This document shows, piece after piece, positions 20,702-64,000 of a DNA stretch of 64,000 bases. Position numbers and translations under genes: made by a program. Below the pieces are notes generated by a model. It was given only the letters and a program-made list of their open reading frames with translations. It did no database searches and was not told where the DNA came from. The first letter of the stretch is position 1, and each line of letters starts with the position of its first letter. The DNA comes from Eleginops maclovinus (Eukaryota; Chordata; Actinopteri; Perciformes; Eleginopidae), in contig NC_086350.1 of assembly GCF_036324505.1 (NCBI RefSeq), positions 14,070,032-14,134,031 on the forward strand, read 5' to 3'.

Positions 20702-22186
20702 ATAGTACCTTAATACCTGTACTCACACAGAACCACACACTCAGAAACAAAATACAATAGCAGAAAACACACAGGCAAACATTTAAAACAGCCTGGCATG
20801 AAATGATACATTACAATCTAATAACTAGGTTTCACAGAAGTAAAGATTGTGGGAGGTGGGTAGATAAACAGAAACAGAGATTAAATGGGCAGGGCATGAA
20901 AGAAACCTTGTACATGAAAATCCATGGTAACAGTGATAATGACTATCCACATGGAAACAAACACAAAGAGAGCAATAATTGAAAATGAAAGAAGAGCCAG
21001 AATAAAGAGGCTGAAAACCTTGGCTCAGGTCTATGTTAATGCAGTGGAGGCAGGAGCAAAAATAAAGTGCTGAAGGAGGAGGGCAAGTGGAGTGGAGAAG
21101 CAAAGGGTGGTCTGAGTGACATGAGAGGCAGTACTTCTCTCAGAGGAGAGCTGGGGAGAGTCTAACAGAGCCTGCCTGGGAGACATAGCACACTTAATCC
21201 AGCTGCCTGGGAGGGAGAGCGAGATCTCAAGACAATCTAGAAGAAGGGGCAGGCAATTTGCAGCTCTTCAAGCTGATACACACTCCCCTCATTACCAACC
21301 ACACACTCACACATAGGCTTTTCCTCAGGCACACCACACTGGGAAGGTGGCCTCTGCACAAATCAGTAGCTGTGGTAGAAGCCATCTTAACTGACTCACT
21401 GAGGTTTGGATCCTCCCTGACCGTAGGAGTGTGAGAAGAGTTAGGAGAGCTTCACTTTCCTCCCCAGTGCAGAGGGACTGCACGCCAGGCACGAGGCTCC
21501 CCACTCCTCCCCTCTCCCACTCTGCCTTTTCCTGGGCTACCATCCAAAGAATGACTGGCTCTAGTGGACCCAAAAGGAGGAACGCAGCCTGAGGAAACAG
21601 TAAAGCAGCTCCAGCCCTGCCTGCCTGCCTGCATGCCTGACTGCTGGGACACATAAATGCATTGAGTTTTTACAAATCAGCTCCAACACCTCTGTGGGAT
21701 TCACAGACTTGCTTTTTTTTTTCTGTCAACAGATAAGGAAGACTGGATTTAAACTGGTCATAAAGACAGACAAACAAACAGACGGACTGACATATGGAAA
21801 GAGAGCAGTGGGCACTGCGGCGTGAATGTAGCAACTGGACTTCTCTTCGCCGTGGTTACTAAGACCAAAGAAGGATAACAGCCAGAGCCCTATCCTGTCC
21901 ACAGAGGTAGCGGGTGGATGAAGCTTTCATCACACTGCTATAGAGGAAAGCAGAGACTGTATAGAAGCTGCAGAGATACATCTAGTTGGTCCAAATTGTG
22001 CTGATCTTCAGATAATGAACTGTTACCTCCAAGTAGACTTTTGTTGGATTGCTTTCTTCAAATAAAACCTGTTTGCAGGAAATCGCAGTGAAGACTTATT
22101 TATCTTTTCATGGACTTTTCTGCCCATATTCATTGGACTTGCAGGATACCTGTGTAGACAAACGTGGAGTGTGTGTCTTAAAGAGG

Positions 22187-41189
<19,003 letters not shown>

Positions 41190-41190
<1 letters not shown>

Positions 41191-44100
41191 ATCATTTTTA
41201 TAATTATTTAACCCTTACATTTTAACTGATCGGTACAGTAAACATAATATTTAAAATATAATACAAAAAATACAATATGCTGGGGAAAAATTTAACACAT
41301 AATCCATTATGTTTTTTCTCACCACACTCATTCGTATTCTGTCTTGGTCTACCTGAGTCGGCGGGGTGCTGAAGGCATTTGAGAATAGAATTCATGCTGC
41401 TGATTTATTCCACATGGCTACCATAGCAACAGGCTCTGAACCAGTTCAGCTCCCCTCCTCTTCAAAGCTCTCCCTCACCCTTGGCCAAGTTAAGACTGTT
41501 ATTTTGGCCTCTGGGCCCCTAATGGTCCCTGCAGCCACTTATAGATCACACTCTTATATATGTGACTGCAGCGTTTTAGGTGGGATTAAAAGTGCCTTCT
41601 TTTCTTCTGGGACTGCAGATGGCATTTGCCTGCTGGATGTAACTTCAGACCCCTCAGATAGATGCCATTTAGGTAAAGACGCAGAAATAAAGATAGTCTG
41701 GAGCAGCACATATTTCTTCTGGACATCATACATTTCACGGTTCAATAGGCCAATTCTGTGTGCTGAAATGCTATAAATTCATTCATTGATCTACAGAGGA
41801 AGAAAACGGTCAAAGGCCACTGAAATGTTTCTGTCACTGTGTGAAGATGACAGGGCTTATCATTTTTCCTACCGGCACCCCTCTCCTTTTTTCTAGTCGC
41901 CTTTCCACGCAGTGCTGTTTCTATCAGGAGTCAATGCACCAGAACGCTTTATTACAAGTGAAAATGTCAGTGCGGGAAGGGAGGATATGAGGCAGAGGAA
42001 AATGAACAATGGAGGTCAAGTTGTAAACAAGACTTTTACAGCCAGTAACACTCAGTGTGCACGGTATACAGCATGTGTACAGAGTGTATGTGTAAGTGCT
42101 TTTGAAAATCGTGTTTGCGTTCTCATACTATCTTTGATGGGTATTTCTGTGTGAATCAGAATGAATGCCCAGTAAATATGAAAAGACATGTGTGTGTTTC
42201 TCTCTTTTTCTATTCCCTTTTATTTTGTGTTATCAGTGATGGCTAACCTCATATAAACATACTGAGCACTCCCCTCATGCTAACTGTTCTCACTTTCACA
42301 ACATTCACTTCATAAACTCTCTTCCATCCTGAGACATAAGCTTCAGATTAAAACCTCTGGGACATAAATAGTTGTTAATATTCTGGATTTACATCCTCAG
42401 CCTTCATTTAGGTCTTTATTACAATCCTCTATCACATCAAAGTGCTTTTAATACCATCAAAAGATTTCCTTAGCTGGCTTTGCTCCCGAACCGGGCTATT
42501 TTATAATCATTTTTGGTATTTGTTTATTTGTCTGTACCACGCAAGCCTTTGTTTTTATCTCTAGATGTTATCAGCAAAAAGGTGCCAAAATTGAAGGTTA
42601 AACATCAAATACAATACTCTTCACATCAATAAGTGATCCGATAAGCAAAGGGGAACTATTATCAGTAGAGGCACAGGTACTAGCTTGCCATGCATATCTG
42701 GTAATGACAAAATGGACCACAGTTTTGAAGGTGTGTTTTTCACAAATAGATATGAGGACAACATACATACACAACATAAATAAAGGGAATCTGAAACAAC
42801 ATAGACATGAACACACTGTACACACTAACATCGTGTCAACATGTACTCTGTGTTATCTTGCTGACACAGCTGTCTCTGAGGTACAGTATTCCCCTTCAGC
42901 AGTTAGTACATTAAATAACCATCACCAGGAGGGGTTATACTGACCCCTGCAAAACACAATTTTGTATTTGGTCATCTGTCTGTGTCCATGATCTCGGATT
43001 TTCACACACACAGCATCCTTAAAATTCAGTGTGAGCATCAGTGTGTGTGTGTGTGTTTGTGTGTGTCTCCATAATTCTTGAGAAGTGCATGTATGTATAA
43101 AACATGCCTACCAGCCATAATCCTGTGATGTTTCCCACGGTAGATCATCTGGATTTTCTCCCTACTGCTGCTAGCTAAGGCAAAGCAGAGAAGGTAGGGC
43201 AACTCTGTAAACGAGAAAGTGTTACGTGAGTGAAGCAGTGAAAGGGATAGGAAAGGAAAAGTGAAGGAAAAAACAGGTAACATGTACCCGGAGAGGAGTG
43301 TGATGTGAAGGTCTGTGCTCTCCTCATCTTGGGGCTTTGCCTTTCATGGGACCAACACATCTTTGAACAAAGCTGCCTGATCTGGCAACCTGGAGAAGTG
43401 GCATACCTGATGCAAGTAAAAAAACATGCTGAAAGTGAACTTGTCAGACGGGTATAAATTAGGAATGCTGTTTAGTACATCTAAAAAATAACAATTTGTT
43501 GTCATATGTTTTTAGAGCCCATTTTCAGCTGATGGTCTGAATATAAATCCATCTGTGTTTTTTTGTTTGGGTGCATGCATTAAAGTACATTATGTTCTAT
43601 GAATGTAGTGCACATGCCATGGATGTGTGTGCATGTGTGTGACGCAGCGCTGTGTCATTAATCTGGGTGTAATCACTACATCTGTGTCCCTGTGGGGGTT
43701 GCTCTCTCCTCTAATCCATGTCTTTATCCCTGCATCTCATTACATCACTCTGACGTCTGCTCTGTGACAACCCCAGCAGCTGGTTAAGGATGTTAAACAA
43801 CAAATAGCACGTGCAGTCAATCAAAGAAGACTCTCCCAAAATCTGAATGGGTGTCTTTGTAAGTGAAAAAGCTATACACCAACAGACATAGGATACTGTT
43901 GTTTCACTCGATAATATCTTAGAAAGGCTTGAAATATGTATGCTTGAAACAGTACTCAGGCATGCAGTGTAAGAATAATTGTTCTTTATCTATAGATCCC
44001 AAAATATTTTATATAGCAGCAGAAATGCATGTATTGTATATTCAAGGCCTTGTTTGTGAGCATATTATGCATGGAACCTGCCTCTGGAGTGAGTTGTGTG

Positions 44101-47100
44101 TTGACTGAGCTGCTCTACTTGTCTAATCAATATGGCTGATATTCTCTCTGTCTTTATTTATCTCTATCTTTGTATTCAAACATGGAAAGTGTCTGTTTAT
44201 ATGTTGTTTTCTTTATTTATTTGAAATAAAAAATAACTATGAATAAAAAAGAGAAAAGGACGGAAGGTGTTGAAGATGTTTGTGTAACGTATCAACCTGT
44301 CTTAACAGTCATTCTTTATAAAGTCATATTTACTTTATAAGTGATAAATTAAGTGATGTGTGTAAAGTCTGAATTGCATGAAATACTTTCCTCTACTTGA
44401 CAAACAGCTTAGTCAAAGGAATTTAAAAAATAACAAGATAACAACAGTGATATGCTGATGAAGATGAAGCATCTAGTTTTCCCCCTCTGTAGCAAAGAGA
44501 TAAGGAATGAAAAAAAACCAAAGCTCACAACAACATTTTAACTCACTCTGAATCAGCCAAACCCCCTGACACAAAGCTGTACTAAGCAACGGAGACTGCA
44601 AGGTATTAACAGATGCTGCTTCCACAGAAGAGGAAGGATTTAGATGAGTGATCTAATTAAAAGTAGTAAGAAGATTAATCACCCTTTGTGACATTTTTGG
44701 AAATATTCTTAAAAGTGTGTCGTGGTACCTTCATACTTTGTAAGTGATTCAATTAGATGTGTCTCAAATGCACAACATCCCTGATTAACTCTCAGCTTTA
44801 CGTTTGCACCCAGTTCCCCTTACGTAGACCACTACACCAGAAAATATTGTCTAATGCAATCTAATTTTGCAAATGTGTCTTATTATAAAGATTTAATTAA
44901 ACATTCATAATCGCAAAGCCATTGCAAATCTGTTATACTTGCATGTTCAGAGTGTGATTTGCTTGGCTTAATTTATCACACTGTCTATGAACCAAAGCAG
45001 ATGTATTTGCAGCACCCATCTGTACTGACGGCTTTTCATGATAACGTAACACAAGTCAGCTATGAAATTAAATCTCCCAATGGAAAATGACTGTAACAAA
45101 TGCACTATACTCCGTATCTTTATCTGTATCTTTGACTTTCTAAATAAACAGATTTGGGGCTTCCGGTGTTTCCATATCTGAAGTAGGTTATAATTATGGC
45201 ATAGTTTCCCTTAAGAGGTACAAGCTTTTCTTCCTATCGATATTATTATACTGATATTATAGATTTGCTCTATCCAGGAGCAAACAATTGGCAGTGATGC
45301 TCAGGAGCATGAACTCGATAAAAGGTCCTGAAAATGTACTTTCATACATTTATGAGGCACTCTTTCGAGTAAATACATCAGGAACAAAAAACACAGCAAT
45401 GTGTGTGCATTACAGCAGCAAGCAGCTGGGAGCCTGTGGTTGCTGGTGAATATTTGATGAGAGAACGGATCCTCTCCCCGGGCAGGTTGAGTACAGTGTG
45501 CATACTCAATCGCGCACCCACACACACATTCACACACATGCAGGCATACACGCATGTGTACAGACACCAGGTGGTACAGTTCCTCTGCTGCTCCAGAGCA
45601 TCACGCCAAGAAGGTGCCAGTGAAGGTGATATTAGAGCACACATGCCGATGAAAGGCACACCAGAAAGTGATGCCTCTTATTCTCAATAATCTACATCTT
45701 AGACATCTTCAGCTCACACGCTCATGCACACATGCAAGGTCATCTTCATGTTTTCGACAGCAGATTTCAATTTTCAAGAGAGCAACACAAAGAGAGAGCA
45801 ATATACAAAGATGCCTAGAAAGTGAGCAATTAAAGTGCACTTTTCAGTTCCTTGATATGTGAAATTTCAACTGTTTTAGCAGTCCACATTCAGGCATTCA
45901 ATAATACTGGATCAAACCAGTATAACTGAATGTTTTAGCATTTTATTATAAACCTGTTTAGAGGCTTGATCGTGTTTTTTTCTGTGTAGCAATGCAGTGC
46001 AGACTTCTCAAATAGCTGTACACTTTTAAAGCAGGTTTCAAGCCTTTGCAAGTTGTTTTTCATACTGTTGAGAAATCAACAAGGCAATATTTATTTAAAA
46101 ACTAACCGGTAAATAGACAAAAGAGTTGCAATTAATTTCAGTTATGACAGAAACCATGAACGCATTGATAAATAACTCATACCTTGCATGCAAAATAAAT
46201 AGAAATTAGAATATTTCAAAAGTAACAATTTTATTGAATCATTTTGTCTTTCTTATTAAGAAAAAATATGCATTATGTGTACAGTACCTGCATGTTAGCT
46301 GATCAAGGTTTGCCTTGACACTGTACACTGGAGGCAGGACTCCTCAGGTAGTTTAAAACCTCCATCTTCTTTTACACCTCTTCAATTATATACAGCCTGC
46401 TGTCTAGAACTTATCACAGGACCTACAAACATTCTGTGGTTAATCTTCCTGCTGAACATCATCAGCAAAATAGCTCAGACTACATACATACAACATTATA
46501 GTTTGATCTATTCATTGGCAGGGTGAATACATTTACTTTCACAATCTAACGTTAGTATTTCAATTCCTTTCAACTCTGCCGTTAAAAGACAAGAGCATCT
46601 CTGAGAACAGATGATTGCACTTTCCATTGACTTTTAATATACTATTCTAATGGAAAGTAGATAGGTCTGATGCAAGAAAGAGGTCTTACTCAAGGCATTT
46701 GCCAGACCTGATAGGCTACATTAGCACTGAAGCATCTGCAGCTTTGCCAAATCTCCTTCTTTTTCTATTTAGAGCAACCCCTTTTCAAGTCTATTCCAAT
46801 CCTCACATCTGCCAATGACTTTTCTCCTTATCGTTATGATATTCATCAATTTTGTGCCCTCATTTTCCATTATCAGATGTATTTTTATCCTCCCCACTCT
46901 CATTTCCACACCCTCCCACCCCTCCATCGTTTGCCAGTCTGAATCTGATCAGCAGTGATTTCCTGCTCACTGATTTGTAGGATTTGAGGGCTTGAACTGT
47001 GTTATGCTTAGAATTCTCCCATGACATGGCAGCCGAGGGAGGGGCTGGTCTGAGAATCGAGATAAGAAACTGGGGGAGCGGCAATAACGCTATTCTGATG

Positions 47101-50100
47101 CTTGTGGACGCTGCTCCTTTAAGAGTATTTTTAGTATGGGTGATAGCGGTGGTCACTCGACAGGAAAAAAAGCCTGGGTGGCTTAAGAGACTTGTGCAGT
47201 GTTCTGCATTGATGCTGAGAGAGGAGAGGAAAGGAGAAGCACAAACCATGCTCCCTTGTGACACACAGCAGACTGTTAAGGCTTGGTAACTCTACCTGCG
47301 TATCATGCCCATTCTAACACAAATTAGTCAGTCAATTAAATTGTTGGAGCATTTTTAATGTGTGACAAAAGTGGATTGAATCAGTCTGGGAATAACTCTT
47401 CTTTTCAGACCTTGTATTAACCAATTCAATTTTTATTGTTATTATAAGCATTATTATTATAAAACTGGCCTTCAATATTTGCTATATATTATTTCAACAA
47501 ACAATATGTCAGCTCGCAAAACACAAATCATGCCTAGACTTTCAATTTTATATTTTACATTGTCTGGGACCTCTAATTATCCTTTTGTCGTTTTTTGTGC
47601 ATTCCACTGGTATTTTGGTTCCATCTAGAGAGAAGTGTTGTGAGTGCATGTTTTCCCCTCCTAGGGGCAGATATGTAAATTTAATGACACTGGCAAAGTG
47701 TGTGTGATCGGGTTACTGCGTATAGATTACATGTTGAACCTGCCAAACACAGAGGCACAGCGACCTAGAGACCTAAAGAGGACAGCCGTTCGCCTCCATG
47801 CAGGTTACCACTCCACACCGCTCCGGCTCTGCTCCAGAGAAAACCATGCCGGGGAAAAACTGCTTTGCCTTCCTCAAGGGTCAACGTCAGAGGTGTGTCC
47901 TTTTTGCAAACTAGTCTCTTTAATAAAACACTTTTTTTAAAGGCATTTGTAAGTGACCCTGAGTTGTTGCTGTTGTAGAAGTTGCAGTCTCCTCCATAGG
48001 AATTACAGCTAAGAGAAAAGAAATAGCTAGGCAGCACTGTGCTCCAGTGTGTTGGCTTAATTAAAATGAAAGCGAGATGAGTACTATTTCTGAGCTCTGG
48101 TTGTTAAAGTGTGTTTGTGTATAAGAGAGAGCCATACAAAGAAAGAGAAATAGAGAGAGAGAGGGATGTTTTTTGTGGGTGCTGTGAACGGGCTCAACCG
48201 CACTGAGAAGAATACAAATGCTCTCTAAATGTGATGTCTTTCTAATGGTGTACGCCTGAGTGAGCAGAAAGGCACCTGGTCAACTATCGGATTGGACCTA
48301 CCATCATGTCTATGTGTTGGATAATGAAATACATTAATAGTTAGCGTTAATGGAATATGGGTTTTCCCCTGGCAGCAATTTTGCTTGATGGCATGCATTG
48401 TTACCTCTTGGGACCTGGATTAAGACACACTTTGGTTCTCTCCCAAAATAATTGCAGGTTACATGCAGTACGGAACTACCAAAAGGCCTGTAGGTGTGTA
48501 TATATTCATCCGTATGGGCCCAGTGATGGACTAGTGACCTGTTCTGAATGTACATCCAATCTCTCTCCCTATAGGCTTCAGACACCTGAACCGCTAACAG
48601 TATGGTTCCTTCTCATGGGGATCACGTTTCAAGTTCAGCTGTGCAACACGTACAGGAGTTAATATGTGATTTATATAAATGTAAACTGGAAGCACATGTG
48701 ACTTTAGACAAGCCTAAAGGTCTGTCATTGAATGAGAAACACTCACAACACTCCTCAACATTAATACTAGTTATTTATATCAAATGCTATCCGTAAATGT
48801 TTTTCTAGATGTAAATAGTATAGCTTATAATAACATGATTATGGTAAATTAATGTAGGCTTTATGTCTCCATTAGGACTGCTAAATCCCACTGCAGAGGG
48901 AAGGATGCTAATCCTTTCTTGAAATTCCTACTAGGAATTTTGTCTGTTTCCTTAGGGAATCTGCTTGAATGAAAATTATTGAACCAGTTTGGTTTTTTTT
49001 TAAGCCACTGATGGAAATGTTGCTTCACTTCCTTGAGTTAATTTACTCATTTCACATACGGTAAAGCACATTTTAATATTCAACCTTTTCAAATTGTTCC
49101 ACATGAGCAGCTGGAATTCTTGTCACAACTCAATATGCATGAGAGCAGGCAATTCATTTTAGGCTAAATCTCTACAAATCAGCAATGCTGGTAAAGTATA
49201 TGATACTTTAGCTGTGTGACTGCAGGATTTAAGTCTGGTCTGGCTTTATCCCAGTGTGCGTGGGAGAAAAAAGATGGTGACAGAGGAGATTGTAGTTATT
49301 GCATTTAAACTGAAAAGAGGGGAAAGAGCATGATGGTGCTGCATCTGGTGATTGCCTGCTGTTTAACAGTCTTACATAATTTTGTTGACTGACAAAGATG
49401 ACTCACTTGTGGATAAAAGCACTCCAGCAACAAAAACAAAAAATAATGATGGACTCAGCCGTCATTTGTTTTAAAATAGGCCAAAGAACCAACCATTATG
49501 TAGTTTTCTTTAGATATATAGCGGTGTATGGATGAGACAAAGCCAATACAGTTTCATCTATCACCACATAAAAACGTAGGGGTTTGGAGTATGGCATTAC
49601 GTCTGCATTGCCATACGTTCAATTTTGATACCTCAGTAAAGCAAGAGGATCATCACTTATTATGTCAACCAAAAAGTACGCTCTTGTGAGGATGAGGTAG
49701 TTAGAAGCAGTCTAAGAATACTTAAAGGATTTCCGGACCATGTACAAGCCCACTGCAAAGCTACAGCCTATATCCCCAGATGGAGATTGTGCTGATGAAT
49801 GTTTCCTGTGTGTGTCTGCAATAAAGCCAAATCTGGCATTTCCCAAAGAGAGACCAAAGCCTCTCACACATGCCGCATGACGTAACTCTTCTACACGCCC
49901 ACACACCACTTGCTCTCCATCCTTCCCACACTTCTCACTCACGCTTTCCACATACTGAGTAGGAATTCATCCACGCTGTTTGTCGTGTGTAGACATGCAT
50001 GTGACTGTACGGAGGGGGGGGGGTATCCGTTCAGAAATTCTAGATAAGTCCTTTCATTTCATGGTTAGTAATCATTTCCGATGAATTGTCTCTCTTATGG

Positions 50101-51300
50101 CAGACAGGTGATCCATTGAGGTGAGATTTTTTCAAGTATTTGTGGTGTACTGTCGTATTGCTACGAATAACATTTTTGTAAGCCTCCAGATTGTCATATG
50201 TAAACCAATTCAGAGGAAGTGTAGAGAATAAAAGCTTAGTTGTGTTGCCCTGGGTATATTCTATATATTGGCAATTCATATTGTGTTGTTAACAGAATCT
50301 TACAAGGATTTGGTCAGATCATGGTTTGACAGAAGTCGTCGGCATGTCTATTTATCTGGCTTAAAGTTGGAAAGAGAAAAGAAGAAAGTTTCCTCCCTTT
50401 GTTTTCACTGTGACAGCAGTACAGGATACCATTGCCAAGATTGTCTCTTTAAATCACATGTTCTTTGTAGAAAAACTCTTGTGGGTGAAATGTGAGAATA
50501 AGAAAGCCTGTGCAGAAAAAAAGAGAGGTTACACAGACTGAAGAGGTACTATGTGCCGGGAGTTCACTTCCTATTATGTCATCTTCATTAAGTATTCTAC
50601 CAAAACAGCAACAAGCTTTAATTCAGGCCCAAGAGAAAATGTCTAGACGGTGTATGTACAGTGTTGGAATAGCTGCACACTGAAGAAATGTGTATCAGCA
50701 TATTGCACCCAGCTGATCTGGAGGCAAGTCTAAACTGATGGAGCAATGAGGTTTAATAAACTGACCAAGAGAAAAAATGAAAAAGCAATTGATTATTGAT
50801 ATTTCTAAGATGGACTGATTGCAGTTAATATTGGAGGCATTACTCTGTGTGCTGGTATTTGGACAGGTTTGACAGATGGATGGTGTTTAAGATATGCAAG
50901 ATGGAAATATACTGATGGTAGAATCTATCAGTGTCGGGTTACAGTATTTGTTGTTTGACCATATCAGTCATATTATTTTATTAAGACCAGGTAACTCTCC
51001 TTTTGCAGATAAAATATATACTTAACCTTAGTAGTACTGTGTTGATGTATTTCCAGGCTACTTTTTGCAAAATAAATATATAAATAGTGTGAGAGTCTTG
51101 TGTTTTGCAACGAATATATGAATTGCAGATAAACTTATGTAAAATGGTATTCACTGTGAACTGAATACATCTGACATCTGTCACGACTCAGTAGCTACTA
51201 GGACCTAAATTCCACATTACCCCTCTATAGTGCTCATGATCACTAGAGCGACCTTTTAAATATGTCAACAGTCGCTGCGAAAATGTGCAACATATCACGC
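41190..51300. other. sema3e-pclo intergenic region
   Basis: No coding gene could be supported. The longest open frames (41366-41776 on +, 46860-47264 on -) have no recognisable domain. Contents noticed: an RFX-type X-box at 41417-41430, a CTCF-like match with two mismatches near 45566-45578, a decayed dispersed repeat at about 48490-48606 and a Cys/His-containing open frame at 50268-50495 of unknown origin. The DNA is otherwise AT-rich and featureless to the eye. Confidence 0.55.
48490..48606 (+). mobile_element. Decayed dispersed fish repeat (retroelement/SINE-like tail)
   Basis: The stretch containing GATGGACTAGTGACCTGTTC and, downstream, ATAGGCTTCAGACACC and CCGCTAACAGTATGG follows, with many substitutions, a very common fish repeat: GATGGACTGGCGACCTGTCC ... 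GGGATAGGCTCCAGC ... AAGCGGTAT. Recognition is from memory. The fragment is old and lacks clear ends. Confidence 0.42.
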
Positions 51301-51329
51301 AGGAGGGTAAATCTTGAAGACATCGACGA

Positions 51330-51600
51330 TGATCACACGTGACTCCGCGGAAATAAATCGCCTTGTCCCCTTTAATTTCAATTTCCGTACGTGATATATA
51401 TTGTGATCACCTGTCAGATGTGGCGCCTGCGCACTGGATTGGGGGGCGGAGTGGATGCTGATCGCACTATATTGGCTGCCCTGTGCCCTCCATCCCTCGG
51501 CGATCAGACAAACACGGACAGGGGATATCCGAGGAGCTTTCGGTGAGGATAGGGAGACAGATCTGCTGTCGATGAAGGTACAGTTTACTTCGCTTTTATC
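51330..51600 (+). promoter_or_regulatory. pclo: Candidate pclo promoter / first-exon region
   Basis: This block is clearly richer in CpG than its surroundings and lies 1.5 kb upstream of the first certain pclo exon on the same strand. It contains an NRF1-like GCGCCTGCGCACTG (51423-51436), a GC box (ggggggcgga, 51441-51450) and two inverted CCAAT boxes (ATTGG at 51438 and near 51468). Good donors follow at 51543 (gtgagg) and 51578 (gtacag). Promoter function is inferred from composition and position. Confidence 0.45.
51418..51542 (+). CDS. pclo: Possible pclo exon 1 (tentative)
   Basis: The certain pclo exon at 53050 starts in phase 2, so the upstream coding exon must end two bases into a codon. 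The frame from ATG 51418 is open for 41 codons and ends at a strong donor (CG|GTGAGG) in exactly that phase. It would rebuild an arginine codon followed by [11 protein letters not shown], just as human PCLO has HR|KQE at the matching boundary. Against it: the peptide lacks the MGNEAS-type N-terminus of mammalian Piccolo/Bassoon, and the frame overlaps promoter-like sequence. The real exon 1 may lie elsewhere or be 5' UTR. Confidence 0.2.
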
Positions 51601-53049
51601 TGAATGCCGCGCTTCAGTGTTTGACATTGTGACCGTGGAGGGTGAAGGATGCTTGGCTGCAGGATGGGAGGAGATGAGTAAGACGGGCACAGAGCGAAGA
51701 ACAGATGGTAATTCGGGAGATGCCTCCGATGACATGGCTTTTGCTGGTTCACCTCACTCATTTCGGCCGGTTTTAAATATTTCCAGATTGGAATACATTT
51801 AGACTTCTCCAACAGGCTCCCGGCCAAGGGCACACAAATAGGTGATAATGTGATTTTCTTTTTCTTTTTCTCACCGCTCACCCGTGTGCACGGAACTGTC
51901 ATCACCTCGTACCATCCGCGGTGGTAAAATGTTATCTGGTTCAGTGGTCAAACGTAGTGTATGCTGCTTTTTTTTTAATAACAAGTAGGCTACATCAGAT
52001 CTAATAAACCACCTCTGGATGAACCGTTGCTGCCAGTGGGCTGAGCGTAGTAGCCTTCATGTTAAATCCAGCTGTTATATAAAAACGATTGCTCATGGCA
52101 CTCATCTTGCACTGCCCTTGATGTTGCTTTTGAAAAGGAAAGTATTTTCACTTCCCATGGATGTGATGGGCCTCTACCCGGATGTGCCTGCAGTTTCTGT
52201 ACAGAGAACGCTATGTTTACTCGTCATGCTGCTGTAAAACATACTACTGCATGGCATTTTCTCTCGACACTGGGTGGTATTTGAATGATGAATGAAATGG
52301 AATACCCTGTCATAAATACAAATTATTATATGGTGGAAGAAAGATTGTAACCTGTGAGTACACATTGAATGGTCACTTGATTTGGGTTTGTAGTAGCCGG
52401 CTCTATTGAAAGCGATAACCGCCTACTGTGTTGCATATTGCTCTGTGCTGTACCGCAGGCTGAAAGGGACTCTGAGGCTTGTGTATGCTTTGATCAACAG
52501 AGCGACTCTGACTCTATCCATGGTCCTGAAAGCAACAGTCGAGGCAGAGTAAATCAAAGTGAGGCTGAATCATTAATGGCTTTCTCCGGGTAGAGGCGAC
52601 AATTGCTATGCAAATGATAATGGTGTCAACCGGGATGGAAGTCAATTTTATTTATTAAGCTCTGTGTTGTGTCACAGATAAAAATTCTTCACATAGTGTG
52701 TTCAAATACACATTTACTCATGTACTACTGCAAAATATACAGTTACGGGATATAGATACAACTATATGGTATTATGTGTTTTTAGAGATGTTAATTATGT
52801 ATAAACAGGATTGGAAAACTCACCTTAGAAAGCAATTCATTGGATGAGTGATAATAGGTTTCCTCTGCATCCATTATACTTAGTACGCTGGTGCAGCAGG
52901 ATTTTATTTTGTTTACCAGACAGCATATTGGCTCAGACAGTACTGCATATGTGTTTCACAAATTCTCATGCTCTCTTTCATTATCCCTCCCTCTTGTCTT
53001 GTCCCTTGTGACATCACATTTCCTCTTTGTCTGTTTCTCATGCATTTAG

Positions 53050-64000
<10,951 letters not shown>

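Noticed and set aside
41366..41776. 136-codon open frame on + downstream of sema3e
   Set aside because: No domain, no splice partners and no codon pattern that I recognise; kept only as a possible noncoding element.
46860..47264. 134-codon open frame on - strand, overlapped by an open frame on +
   Set aside because: Both strands are open in a locally GC-richer stretch; no recognisable protein, so probably chance.
51455..51802. 115-codon open frame on + in the candidate pclo promoter
   Set aside because: At the available donors it ends in phase 0 or 1, which does not fit the phase-2 start of the next pclo exon, and its sequence is unlike Piccolo.

Overview
The window is genomic DNA from a vertebrate, almost certainly a teleost fish and probably a percomorph. 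The genes are split by GT/AG introns, CA/GT microsatellites are abundant and long, and one intergenic repeat matches a DNA-transposon-derived family I know from many percomorph genomes. Three genes lie on the + strand in the order sema3a - sema3e - pclo. This is the gene order and orientation of the human SEMA3D/SEMA3A/SEMA3E/PCLO cluster on chromosome 7, so an old vertebrate syntenic block is preserved. I cannot tell which teleost-duplication copy (a or b) each gene represents.

Layout. 1-6772: the 3' eleven coding exons of sema3a (sema domain C-terminal half, PSI, furin linker, Ig, basic tail), followed by an AT-rich 3' UTR to about 8.45 kb (or 8.9 kb). About 8.9-22.1 kb: intergenic, with a nonautonomous hAT-like element (10793-11300), microsatellites, a CTCF-like site and a compact nuclear-receptor-type motif cluster. 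22187-39480: complete sema3e, 17 coding exons, 789 codons by my splicing, with a 7.9 kb first intron. 39481-about 51.3 kb: sema3e 3' UTR and intergenic DNA. About 51.3-51.6 kb: candidate pclo promoter and first exon. 53050-64000: 5' part of pclo (Piccolo), running off the window.

The two semaphorins are secreted class-3 guidance cues with the same exon structure (tandem paralogues). Sema3A normally signals through neuropilin-1/plexin-A and Sema3E through plexin-D1. Piccolo is a giant scaffold of the presynaptic active zone.

The main finding is in pclo. Mammalian Piccolo has two N-terminal zinc fingers. Here the exon carrying the 3' part of one finger, the linker, the GKMFGFG motif and the 5' part of the next finger is repeated in tandem at least eight times (exons starting at 54844, 57209, 58090, 59072, 60227, 61350, 62515 and 63670). 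This gives eight complete zinc fingers inside the window, and the array is still running at its end. All 64 zinc-ligand cysteines are kept, every internal exon is phase 0-0, and the last copies are nearly identical and share related introns. This points to recent, possibly ongoing, expansion by unequal exchange.
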